In this document: positions 1-6,773 of the stretch, one piece after another | How the letters are laid out: every line of letters starts with the position of its first letter | Position numbering within the stretch: the stretch's first letter is position 1 | DNA from: an uncultured Prevotellaceae bacterium | GTDB taxonomy: Bacteria > Bacteroidota > Bacteroidia > Bacteroidales > Bacteroidaceae | DNA: 6,832 nucleotides | Direction: 5' to 3' | NCBI GenBank assembly: GCA_937902455.1 | Contig: CALELI010000019.1 | Coordinates: 1 to 6,832, forward strand | Notes under the pieces: generated by a model | What the model was told of the DNA's origin: nothing | Database searches by the model: none | Seen by the model: the letters and a program-made list of their open reading frames with translations, nothing else | Made by a program: the position numbers and the translations under genes

Positions 1-2744
1 CGTGCATAGATCTTGTCGCCAGCCTTCTGCAACTGCATGTATGGGTCATAGTCCCATGCCTTTCCGTTCTGGTGCTGAGGTCGTCCACGTCCTACGATGG
101 TGAGCATGTTGCCGCAGTTGTAGTTCGGGAAGACTCCTATGTGTACTATCTGCTGTCCGCGTCCGCTGTCGGAGAGTATCATGATTCCTCCTTCGTTGTA
201 GGCTGGAGTGTTGCGTCGGGCCTTGCCCATGATGTCGCTGATACGGCACTGGACAACGAAGTCACCTTCCATTTCCTTCCACATCATCGGGCCGTTATTG
301 GCTGGATCGGTATCCATGTTCTTACCTGAGGACTCGAGACGTACCTTGTCCTTGCCGTCAGAGATGTCGGAGAGGTCGTAAGTCACGAAGTCCTTTGTAT
401 TTGAGGTGGCTGTCTCGGAGAATGTCTTGATGACATTGCCGTCGAAGTCCCTGATGGTTGCATGGCAGGTGATGCTGGAGGTCGTACCCTTGATGACTGG
501 CTCATCCTGTGTATACTCCTGCTTGCCCTGACGGAACGGTGTGCCGTCCTTGTCTACGAGCTGGCAGAGTACGAGAGTAGGGGCGAGCACCTCGGTATGG
601 AGATGTACCCCGTCAAGGTTGTATGAAGCCTTGTCGGTGGTGGATGATGGCTGTCGATAGATGTCCTTTACTTGTCCCGATGTGAGTGCACAAGGGTAGA
701 GTTGGAGTGAATGGAGATAGCCTGTGAATGGATTCTCGCCATAGACTGTGCCTCCTACTGTGTACTGACCGGTTGGTGCCAGTACGAGGAATGAGTTCTT
801 TTCCTGAACAAGTTCTCCGTTGAGGTAGATTCGCTCCATCCATCCATCGTATGTGATGGTCCAGAACTGCCACTTACCGGCTCCTTCACGGCACTCCCTT
901 GATGCTCCGAAGTTCTCGAAGGATGCGTTGTGGCGGACGAGCCCATTCTGTCGGTCTGTACCCTGGCAGAACTCAATTGTAGCGAGGTCGGCACCGGTCG
1001 GCATGAACTGTGCTACGACTTCGATGTTCCCGACTTCGGGGTTGAGGGTCCATGCAGTGATGGAGTATGGTGCGTTGTAGCGGATGTATTTGAGTTGGTC
1101 AGAGGTGAGTGTCTGTGCATTCTGTCCGTCGAAAGGATAAGCGTATTTGCCGCCGACCACTTCGGATGACAGTGTACCTAATGTAGAGCCTTTTGATGCC
1201 TGGAGGTCGATGATTGGTTGAGATGGAACCGAGTTTGCAAATGGATTGTTGTCAATGTCTTTCTTGTGGAGGTTAGGGTAACCTTGTTCTACTGCAGCCA
1301 TGTCGATGCCTTCGATGGACGGAAGTAGCTTTTCCGGGTCATTCTTCTTTGATGCGTTGTAGATTTTCACGTTCCAGATGCCGGCAAAGTGCCCGTTCTT
1401 CTGGGTGTCAGTGACGGTGATGCGGACGAACTGTGCCTTGACCTGTTTCTTGTCAATCATTGGTGAACCGGCATTGACGTTGTCTGTCTTGTCGGCATAG
1501 AGTTCCCAGGTTGTCCCGTCTATTGATGTCTCAATCTTGTACTGATAGAAGAATGTTGGATATTCGAACTGAATCCATACCTGATTGAATTTCTGAATCT
1601 TTCCGAGGTCGAACTGAATCCATGCACTTCCGAGGTTGTTACGGGAACGCCAGAGCGTGCCGTTGTTGTCGTCAGCTGCATATTCAGGCTTGAAGTAGTC
1701 ATCGTAGAATGATGATGCTGTGACCTTTGCCTGATATGCGAGGTTAGGTAATTGCTTGCTTTGCTTTTTCGCAAATGAAGCAGGAATCACTCCTTCGTGT
1801 GTTGGTGTGACAGGCAGGATATTACCGTCCTTGTCGAATTCCAGCTTGTCGAGACAGAGGTTTCGGTTGAACCCATGAATAGAGTGGGGGTTGTTGTGAC
1901 GATGATAGAAGATATAGTAGTCATCTCCGTCCTGGAGTATGGAGTGGTGGCCAGGGCCGTGTACGGTACCGTCTTCGTTGGTGCGGAGTATGCAGCCTTT
2001 GTATTCGTATGGTCCTAATGGTCCTTCCTTGCTTATAGCGTACTGCACACGGTAGGTCTCATCGTGACAGCTTCCTGCTGAATATGTGAAGTAATAGATT
2101 CCGTTGCGCTTGAAGAGAAACGGACCTTCGAAGAAGTCTTTCAGCTGACGGCTTGATATGAGTCCCTTGTCGGTGAATGACTTTCCGTCAGGAGCGAGTT
2201 TTGCCCATCCGCAACCAGCATCATCGTAGAATCCCCATGTTCCGACGAACATATACTGACTTCCGTCATCGTCGGTGAATACCTGCGGGTCGAGAGTGAT
2301 GGCCTTAGGATGGCAGTAGCGGTCGGGCATGAGTACGGCTTCGGGGTCGCCGAGCATGTTCTTCCATGGGCCGACTGGTGAATCGCTCTCGCCTGCATGA
2401 ACCATACAAGGCTCACAATAGTAGTAACGGTACTTTCCGTTTGGAGCCTGAATGACGTCGGGTGCCCATACCACTTCGGTAGTAGGCCAGTTCATTACCT
2501 GATTTCGCCAGTTGACGAAATCCTTTGTCATCCACACCTGGGCTGGTCCGTAGCCGTTGCCTGTCCCGTCTGTGGTGGCATAGATATAATATGTATCGCC
2601 GAACTTGCGGATAGTAGGGTCGGCGAAATATCCTGGTACGATAGGATTGCCAGCTCCTGGGGTATTCCACTGTGCCGGGAGTTGCTGTGCAGATACGCAG
2701 GCGGAAAACGCAAGCGTGAGGGATAGGACGAGAGTTCTATACAT
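1..2744 (-). CDS. Secreted multidomain GH43 glycoside hydrolase (GH43 + F5/8C + LamG + DUF1349-like), 3' end beyond the window
   Basis: This is a continuous minus-strand frame of 914 codons with no stop before the window edge, so the C-terminus is missing. The ATG at 2744-2742 opens a signal peptide (MYRTLVLSLTLAFSACVSA, probable cleavage before QQ at residue 20). Residues ~34-320 are a GH43 five-bladed propeller. Its expected triad is visible: base D42 in FADP, pKa modulator D96 in WAPD and acid E206 in FFEGP. H262 in HGPGHHS fits the family's central histidine. Residues ~334-466 are an F5/8 type C (CBM32-like) domain beginning NLAYQAKVTASS. Residues ~510-698 are LamG/concanavalin-like (WTITYDG, IYLNGE). 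Residues ~785 onward resemble DUF1349 (GDFVVQ at ~827, then EGGIMI). GH43 enzymes are inverting arabinofuranosidases, xylosidases, arabinanases or galactosidases; which one applies here is not determinable. The accessory domains suggest binding to a polymer or cell wall. The gene is coupled to the upstream GH43-like gene. Confidence 0.93.
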   Translation of the reverse strand, partial: MYRTLVLSLTLAFSACVSAQQLPAQWNTPGAGNPIVPGYFADPTIRKFGDTYYIYATTDGTGNGYGPAQVWMTKDFVNWRNQVMNWPTTEVVWAPDVIQAPNGKYRYYYCEPCMVHAGESDSPVGPWKNMLGDPEAVLMPDRYCHPKAITLDPQVFTDDDGSQYMFVGTWGFYDDAGCGWAKLAPDGKSFTDKGLISSRQLKDFFEGPFLFKRNGIYYFTYSAGSCHDETYRVQYAISKEGPLGPYEYKGCILRTNEDGTVHGPGHHSILQDGDDYYIFYHRHNNPHSIHGFNRNLCLDKLEFDKDGNILPVTPTHEGVIPASFAKKQSKQLPNLAYQAKVTASSFYDDYFKPEYAADDNNGTLWRSRNNLGSAWIQFDLGKIQKFNQVWIQFEYPTFFYQYKIETSIDGTTWELYADKTDNVNAGSPMIDKKQVKAQFVRITVTDTQKNGHFAGIWNVKIYNASKKNDPEKLLPSIEGIDMAAVEQGYPNLHKKDIDNNPFANSVPSQPIIDLQASKGSTLGTLSSEVVGGKYAYPFDGQNAQTLTSDQLKYIRYNAPYSITAWTLNPEVGNIEVVAQFMPTGADLATIEFCQGTDRQNGLVRHNASFENFGASRECREGAGKWQFWTITYDGWMERIYLNGELVQEKNSFLVLAPTGQYTVGGTVYGENPFTGYLHSLQLYPCALTSGQVKDIYRQPSSTTDKASYNLDGVHLHTEVLAPTLVLCQLVDKDGTPFRQGKQEYTQDEPVIKGTTSSITCHATIRDFDGNVIKTFSETATSNTKDFVTYDLSDISDGKDKVRLESSGKNMDTDPANNGPMMWKEMEGDFVVQCRISDIMGKARRNTPAYNEGGIMILSDSGRGQQIVHIGVFPNYNCGNMLTIVGRGRPQHQNGKAWDYDPYMQLQKAGDKIYA

Positions 2745-2746
2745 TA
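2742..2746 (-). promoter_or_regulatory. TAATG stop/start overlap coupling the two GH43-family genes
   Basis: On the minus strand the upstream gene's TAA (2746-2744) shares its last A with the ATG (2744-2742) of the next gene, giving TAATG. No purine-rich Shine-Dalgarno stretch stands just upstream, which is usual in Bacteroidetes. This geometry normally means one mRNA, with ribosomes re-initiating at the junction. It also fixes the start of the large GH43 gene, because the signal peptide begins directly at this ATG. Confidence 0.85.
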
Positions 2747-4174
2747 TTTCATTAAGCTCTTGAGTGTGTTCTGATAAAGTTGGAGAAGCTGCGGAACAGC
2801 ATTGTCTGTATATGTCTGTTCGAGGATAGCCTTTGCTTTCTTGACTGTCTTGGATGGTTTCTTTTCCGCCTCGCGTGCCTGTACTATGAGTTTCAGTGCT
2901 GACCATGCTTCGAGCATGTCGTATTCGTCCTTGGTGATCTGCATGAAGGAACCATGCTGCGGGTTGACGTTCTCACGGATTACGACACCTCTGCTGACGT
3001 TCTCTTCAATGGCATCGGCAGTGCAGACACGGTAGGCATGGGCTCCTGAATACTTGATGTACGCAACCTTCCATGTGTTCTCGTTGATAAGACGGAATGC
3101 ACTTGGTCCTTCCACCTGTTCCTTTCCTTCGTTAGTGATATGGTAGGTGTCGTGCCAGTCGGAAGATGGGAGCTTGTCGAATGTCGCAGCCCACACTCCA
3201 CGGTCAAAACCTGCTGCACCTTCCTTCTTGTAGAAGACATGATAGAGTTGGTCGCAGTCGTTCCAGTCGATATGGCAGTCGATGACAGAGATGCCCTTGT
3301 CGTAGAACAGCTTTGGCTCCGTGATGGTTGTGAACTCCTCGTTAGCGTATGAGTAATAAATCTTGTCGTAGTCGCCAGGACGCTTTGTCAGCATGGAATA
3401 ATAGATGAAGTAGCCTCCCTTGCCACCGTTGTAGTCCTTATCCCATATTACCTGAGGGGCCCAGACACGGCACACATTCTCCCATCCAGGGAATTTCCTG
3501 AAATCGAAGGTCGTGGAAGTCCAGTGTACAAGGTCGTTGGAGTGGAGAAGGTCGATTCCGTAGTTATTCCATACGTGTGACTTTGCGTTGCTCATGTCGG
3601 TGTTGACCATCACGTAGTCGTTGTTCCTGCCTCTATAGATGAATGCGTCGCGCACACCACCTTCGATACCGGCTATCTTTTCAGAGTCGAAAATCGGCTG
3701 GTTGTTGAGCAGTGGATGGAAAATCTCACCTTTGTCCTCTTTTGTCCCCAGGGCATAGTTGGTGTTCTCGCTGTTTCCTGCCATGTGACAGTAGAGATAG
3801 CCGTACATCTCGTCGTCGGCAGCTACAATCAGCGGAATGTAGAATGTCTCGCCGTCAACCTCGCAGTAAAGTCTGCCATCTTCCTTTGCTTCTCCCTTTG
3901 GCTGACGGGTCACGATGAGCTTGTTGCCTTCGAGTTTCGTTCCGCTGAATCCGGAACCCATGATTGGTGTGTAGCGGTATTTCACTGCCTTGCCGTCGAT
4001 TTCCTTCGGAAGGTCGATTTCGCCCGTGCGGAGTGCGTTGAACTGATAGTTGACAGCCTTCTTGAGCTGGCATTTAGGGCAAAGCTGGTTATCTCTCTGT
4101 GCAGATGATTCTGCTGAATAGCCGAGTGTCATGAGTGTTGCCAATGACAGGCCGAGTACGATTGATTTATTCAT
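2744..4174 (-). CDS. Secreted divergent GH43-like five-bladed propeller protein with Ig-like N-terminus
   Basis: A complete 476-residue protein. Residues 1-26 are a signal peptide with probable cleavage after SSA. A CPKC motif follows at 32-35. Residues ~50-120 look like an atrophied bacterial Ig domain (aBig_2-like; IDLPKEIDG, then KLIVTRQPKG), as often precedes GH43 domains. Residues ~155-410 match a GH43-type propeller: GVRDAFIY (D176, likely base), NDLVHW (213-218), RVWAPQVIWD, ISVIDCHID (D299), VEGPSAF (E355, likely acid) and QHGSF (H407). The WAPQ motif has Q241 where GH43 enzymes usually carry an acidic residue, so activity may be altered or lost. Residues ~411-476 form a charged helical tail. 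It is the first gene of a two-gene operon and has its own promoter at 4218-4249. Either a debranching or exo-acting glycosidase or a non-catalytic sugar-binding propeller is possible. The fold family is fairly sure; the substrate is unknown. Confidence 0.9.
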   Translation of the reverse strand: MNKSIVLGLSLATLMTLGYSAESSAQRDNQLCPKCQLKKAVNYQFNALRTGEIDLPKEIDGKAVKYRYTPIMGSGFSGTKLEGNKLIVTRQPKGEAKEDGRLYCEVDGETFYIPLIVAADDEMYGYLYCHMAGNSENTNYALGTKEDKGEIFHPLLNNQPIFDSEKIAGIEGGVRDAFIYRGRNNDYVMVNTDMSNAKSHVWNNYGIDLLHSNDLVHWTSTTFDFRKFPGWENVCRVWAPQVIWDKDYNGGKGGYFIYYSMLTKRPGDYDKIYYSYANEEFTTITEPKLFYDKGISVIDCHIDWNDCDQLYHVFYKKEGAAGFDRGVWAATFDKLPSSDWHDTYHITNEGKEQVEGPSAFRLINENTWKVAYIKYSGAHAYRVCTADAIEENVSRGVVIRENVNPQHGSFMQITKDEYDMLEAWSALKLIVQAREAEKKPSKTVKKAKAILEQTYTDNAVPQLLQLYQNTLKSLMK

Positions 4175-4185
4175 AGTCAGTTAAT

Positions 4186-4213
4186 ATTTGATTTCTTCAC
4201 AAATTTGATTTCT
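4186..4213. repeat. 11-bp direct repeat in the leader of the GH43 operon
   Basis: The sequence ATTTGATTTCT (AGAAATCAAAT on the coding strand) occurs exactly at 4186-4196 and again at 4203-4213, 17 bp apart start to start. Both copies lie between the -7 box and the ATG of the 476-residue gene, around and just after the predicted transcription start. They could be a paired regulator site or an mRNA leader element. They are AT-rich, so coincidence is also possible. Confidence 0.4.
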
Positions 4214-4217
4214 CTCA

Positions 4218-4249
4218 CAAAGATAATGAAAAAAAAGGAGCGCACCAAA
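4218..4249 (-). promoter_or_regulatory. Bacteroidetes-type promoter for the GH43 operon
   Basis: Read on the minus strand, TTTG (4249-4246) is followed by a 20-nt spacer and TATCTTTG (4225-4218). This fits the Bacteroides primary sigma consensus of a -33 TTTG and a -7 TAnnTTTG separated by 19-21 nt. Transcription would start a few bases past the -7 box, near 4212, giving a leader of roughly 35-40 nt. The -33 box sits inside the loop of the upstream gene's terminator hairpin. Confidence 0.75.
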
Positions 4250-4265
4250 TATGTACGCTCCTTTT
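4229..4265 (-). terminator. Intrinsic terminator of the 799-residue gene
   Basis: A perfect 10-bp inverted repeat, AAAAGGAGCG (4233-4242) and CGCTCCTTTT (4256-4265), encloses a 13-nt loop. Read on the minus strand the hairpin begins 20 nt after the TAA of the 799-residue gene. It ends in a run of eight U residues (4236-4229), the standard Rho-independent form. The other strand also gives a U-rich tail, though less clean, so weak bidirectional action is possible. Confidence 0.85.
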
Positions 4266-4285
4266 ATTATAATAAGGTGTATTTT

Positions 4286-6685
4286 TTACTTGACGAATAT
4301 CTTCTTGCCGTTCTGGATGTAGAGGCCCTTAGCAGGAGCGTTCACGAGGCGTCCGCTGAGGTCGTAAGTGTTAGTGTCCTTGACATTCTTTACGACAACT
4401 CTGTCGATTCCGTCAGCATTTTCCTTGCTTGTCACTGTCATGTTGCAGATATAGCGAGCATCGCCGTACTGGAATGCGAGGTGGCAGAGGAATGACTTGT
4501 TGCCTTCGAGGATTGCCTCGTCCATCACTGTTGCTACGAACTGGCCGTCTTCAACTCCGAGATAGAATACGATGTCGTCAGGGTTTGCTTCTGGGTCAAC
4601 GAGGAGTCCGTCAGCACCGAATGGGAAGCCTACATAGACGTCGTCGTACTTACCGTTAATCTTGTCAACATAAGTTGTTGTAGTCTTTCCTGCAAGGAGC
4701 TCACCTGCCATGTCGAATTCGTCGGCATCACAACCAAATGCTGTGTAAATTTCTTCGAGATTAGCAATGTCGGTGTATTCACCGTCTTCACTTGCTGCAA
4801 TTACGTAAGAAGACTGACCTACGACATTCGATTCCTGGCGAGATTCAACGTATGACACTGTAATAACGATTTTAACCTTCTTTGCTGCATTGAGATTTAC
4901 GAGGTAGAAATTATCTGTGTATGTGTCACCCACAGCTCTTGTGCTTGGCATTTGGAAGAATGAGAATGTTCCATCTGAAACCCATCCAATTCCATAAGAA
5001 TTACCAGCAGATGATCCCCAAGTTCCTACTGAGGATTTGTTCACAACATATTCACATATGTCCATCCAAAATCCTTGTTCACAGCCATCCATGCTTTGTT
5101 GGTCATCCGAATATTCAAAACTTTCAGTTTCGGCATTGTATATTTCTCCATATAAATCAGGAGTGCTCGTTTCAAGAAGTGATGATATATAATCAATGTC
5201 CACATCAATAGCTTTAAACATGTAATCGTCTTGATATGCATCGGATGGAATAATTTGCATTTCATATGTGAGATTTCCGACAGTTTCGCATTCATTCAAA
5301 TCTGTAATTTGTTTTGCTATTACATTAAGTGTGACATTAATCCGATAGTATGTGTTATTGTCTGTTCTGACAAAGAAAATTGATGTTGTCTGTGACTGGT
5401 CTGCAACAAATGCATCAGGATATTGTCCTATATGCCAGATGGAATAATCGCCAGATGTAGCTGGTTCGATAAACATAGTTGCGCTTGCTCCCCACGCACA
5501 AACGTATCCGTTTGCGTCGAACCATTCTCCGCCATTGTTTGCAGTAGTTTCAGATGAGAAGTCCTCGGCATTGGCTAAAGCTTTAAATTCCATTCCACCG
5601 ACCGTAGTGCCAAGTGCGTTTGCAATGGCTTCAAGATCAAGGCTCATAGATGAGAACCCATATCCATTATCAGGATATTGTTCACAACTGAAATCCTGAG
5701 AACCAACTTCTGTCATGTCCTTATAAGGAACTTCTGGAATTGGGTTTGGTTCGATTTCAAGTGTGAAATTAACTTGGGCATACTTCTTTGTGTCTGGATT
5801 AACAACATATAATATAACCTTGTATTTTTCATTTTCTTTGAGTTTCTTAGGGTTTTGTGCTACGCTGAGCCAAAGTGTGTCGTTCTCAAAGTATATGTTT
5901 GACAGACTAAATTTTGCTTCTTCGTTCATACCCTCAGCATCATATGCACATTCTTCTAAGTCGTAGCCTTGCTCGTCACAAAGTGGCTGAAACCAACTAC
6001 CACTTTCAAAGAGAATAAGGGTGTCTTTTTCCATAAGAGTTGTTGGGTCTTGCTGCTTTACAAAGATAAAGTCGGCAATGTTATTTTGCGTGAAGTCAAT
6101 GCCGAGATCATTGATTGCCTTGAAACCTGTGTACTCTTTATCGTCAGCTGTTTGGTTTGAGCGTGGGTACTGTTTTGCAGAGATTGATTTGTTAGGAGTA
6201 ATCCTCGTATATTCGGAAAGATTTACGACAGGAATTTCAACATAGTTGAGATTGATGGTAATCTTCATGCTCTTGCTGTTGTCAGCAGGATTGTAGAGCT
6301 TGTAGACTGCAGAATAAGTGGCAGGCGTACCTGTGTTGCCAGGATAACCACCCATGTCGTAGATTTGAGCTGATTCACGAGAGAAGTCTGCCTTAACATA
6401 GTAGATAGCTTCTGCTCCCCATCCCTGGAATGCGCCTTCTGCGTTTCTCCAGCCGTCTGTGCCGCCGAGGAGATTGCTGCTCTCTGTTCCGTCAGGGAGA
6501 ACAACGAATGCAGATGCATCGGCCATGCTACAGCCAATGGCTGCCTGAACTGCTGCGTCGTCAATCGTAACGGTGTAGCCTTCGTAGTACTTTCCACAAT
6601 AAGACTTCACGTTGTAGGTCAGGTCCTGAGCCATAGCAGTGATGGCAAGGAACATCACTAAGAAAGATGTAAAGATTTTCTTCAT
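4286..6685 (-). CDS. Secreted modular DUF4859-like repeat protein with C-terminal type IX-like sorting segment
   Basis: A complete 799-residue protein. Residues 1-19 are a signal peptide ending AMA, with cleavage before QD. No catalytic motif is recognised. I see about five diverged beta-rich modules: ~21-152, ~153-313, ~318-457, ~460-616 and ~620-752. Modules 1, 3 and 4 share a WG core (GWG at 88-90, AWGAS at 397-401, TWGSS at 555-559), then a segment like QYP or FQMP and a closing strand such as KITINLNYVE, INVTLNVI or KIVITVSYVE. This resembles DUF4859 domains of Bacteroidetes surface proteins; the assignment is from memory and inferred. Residues ~757-799 (DGIDRVVVKN, then YDLSGRLVN, KGLYIQNGKK) match the C-terminal segment of Prevotella/Bacteroides type IX-like cargo. 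The likely role is a cell-surface or secreted binding protein working with the GH43 enzymes encoded downstream. Cysteines are frequent (e.g. C236/C246, C535/C544) and could form disulfides. The DNA for modules 2-4 is clearly more AT-rich than the ends. Confidence 0.88.
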   Translation of the reverse strand: MKKIFTSFLVMFLAITAMAQDLTYNVKSYCGKYYEGYTVTIDDAAVQAAIGCSMADASAFVVLPDGTESSNLLGGTDGWRNAEGAFQGWGAEAIYYVKADFSRESAQIYDMGGYPGNTGTPATYSAVYKLYNPADNSKSMKITINLNYVEIPVVNLSEYTRITPNKSISAKQYPRSNQTADDKEYTGFKAINDLGIDFTQNNIADFIFVKQQDPTTLMEKDTLILFESGSWFQPLCDEQGYDLEECAYDAEGMNEEAKFSLSNIYFENDTLWLSVAQNPKKLKENEKYKVILYVVNPDTKKYAQVNFTLEIEPNPIPEVPYKDMTEVGSQDFSCEQYPDNGYGFSSMSLDLEAIANALGTTVGGMEFKALANAEDFSSETTANNGGEWFDANGYVCAWGASATMFIEPATSGDYSIWHIGQYPDAFVADQSQTTSIFFVRTDNNTYYRINVTLNVIAKQITDLNECETVGNLTYEMQIIPSDAYQDDYMFKAIDVDIDYISSLLETSTPDLYGEIYNAETESFEYSDDQQSMDGCEQGFWMDICEYVVNKSSVGTWGSSAGNSYGIGWVSDGTFSFFQMPSTRAVGDTYTDNFYLVNLNAAKKVKIVITVSYVESRQESNVVGQSSYVIAASEDGEYTDIANLEEIYTAFGCDADEFDMAGELLAGKTTTTYVDKINGKYDDVYVGFPFGADGLLVDPEANPDDIVFYLGVEDGQFVATVMDEAILEGNKSFLCHLAFQYGDARYICNMTVTSKENADGIDRVVVKNVKDTNTYDLSGRLVNAPAKGLYIQNGKKIFVK

Positions 6686-6741
6686 GTGCTTGATAGTTTT
6701 TTGATAAGTTAATAAATTATTTGGTTTTCACTAATTTGCTA

Positions 6742-6773
6742 CAAAGTTAATGAATTTCGTACACACCACCAAA
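6742..6773 (-). promoter_or_regulatory. Bacteroidetes-type promoter for the 799-residue gene
   Basis: On the minus strand TTTG (6773-6770), a 20-nt spacer and TAACTTTG (6749-6742) match the Bacteroides -33/-7 consensus. The predicted transcription start is near 6735, leaving an A/T-rich leader of about 50 nt before the ATG at 6685, with no Shine-Dalgarno sequence. The boxes and their flanks (TTTGGTG, and TTCATTAACTTTGT) almost repeat those of the GH43 operon promoter. The remaining upstream DNA, 6774-6832, is AT-rich and holds no gene I can support. Confidence 0.75.

Noticed and set aside
2397..2726. A 109-codon plus-strand open frame antisense to the N-terminus of the large GH43 gene
   Set aside because: The opposite strand encodes a signal peptide and clear GH43 motifs here, so this frame is a by-product of that codon use.
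2711..2744. Possible lipoprotein signal at C16 in FSAC of the large GH43 enzyme
   Set aside because: The -3 position is F rather than L/V/I, and a good signal peptidase I site (VSA before QQ) follows three residues later, so a soluble secreted form is more likely. Lipidation is not excluded.
3716..4108. A 130-codon plus-strand open frame
   Set aside because: It lies wholly antisense to the 476-residue GH43-like gene, has low-complexity hydrophobic composition, has no promoter-like sequence before it, and shows no recognisable family. It is a shadow of the coding strand.
4205..4495. A plus-strand frame starting in the intergenic region and crossing the end of the 799-residue gene
   Set aside because: It begins with a Lys-rich stretch translated from the terminator hairpin and then runs antisense to the sorting segment. 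There is no family signal.
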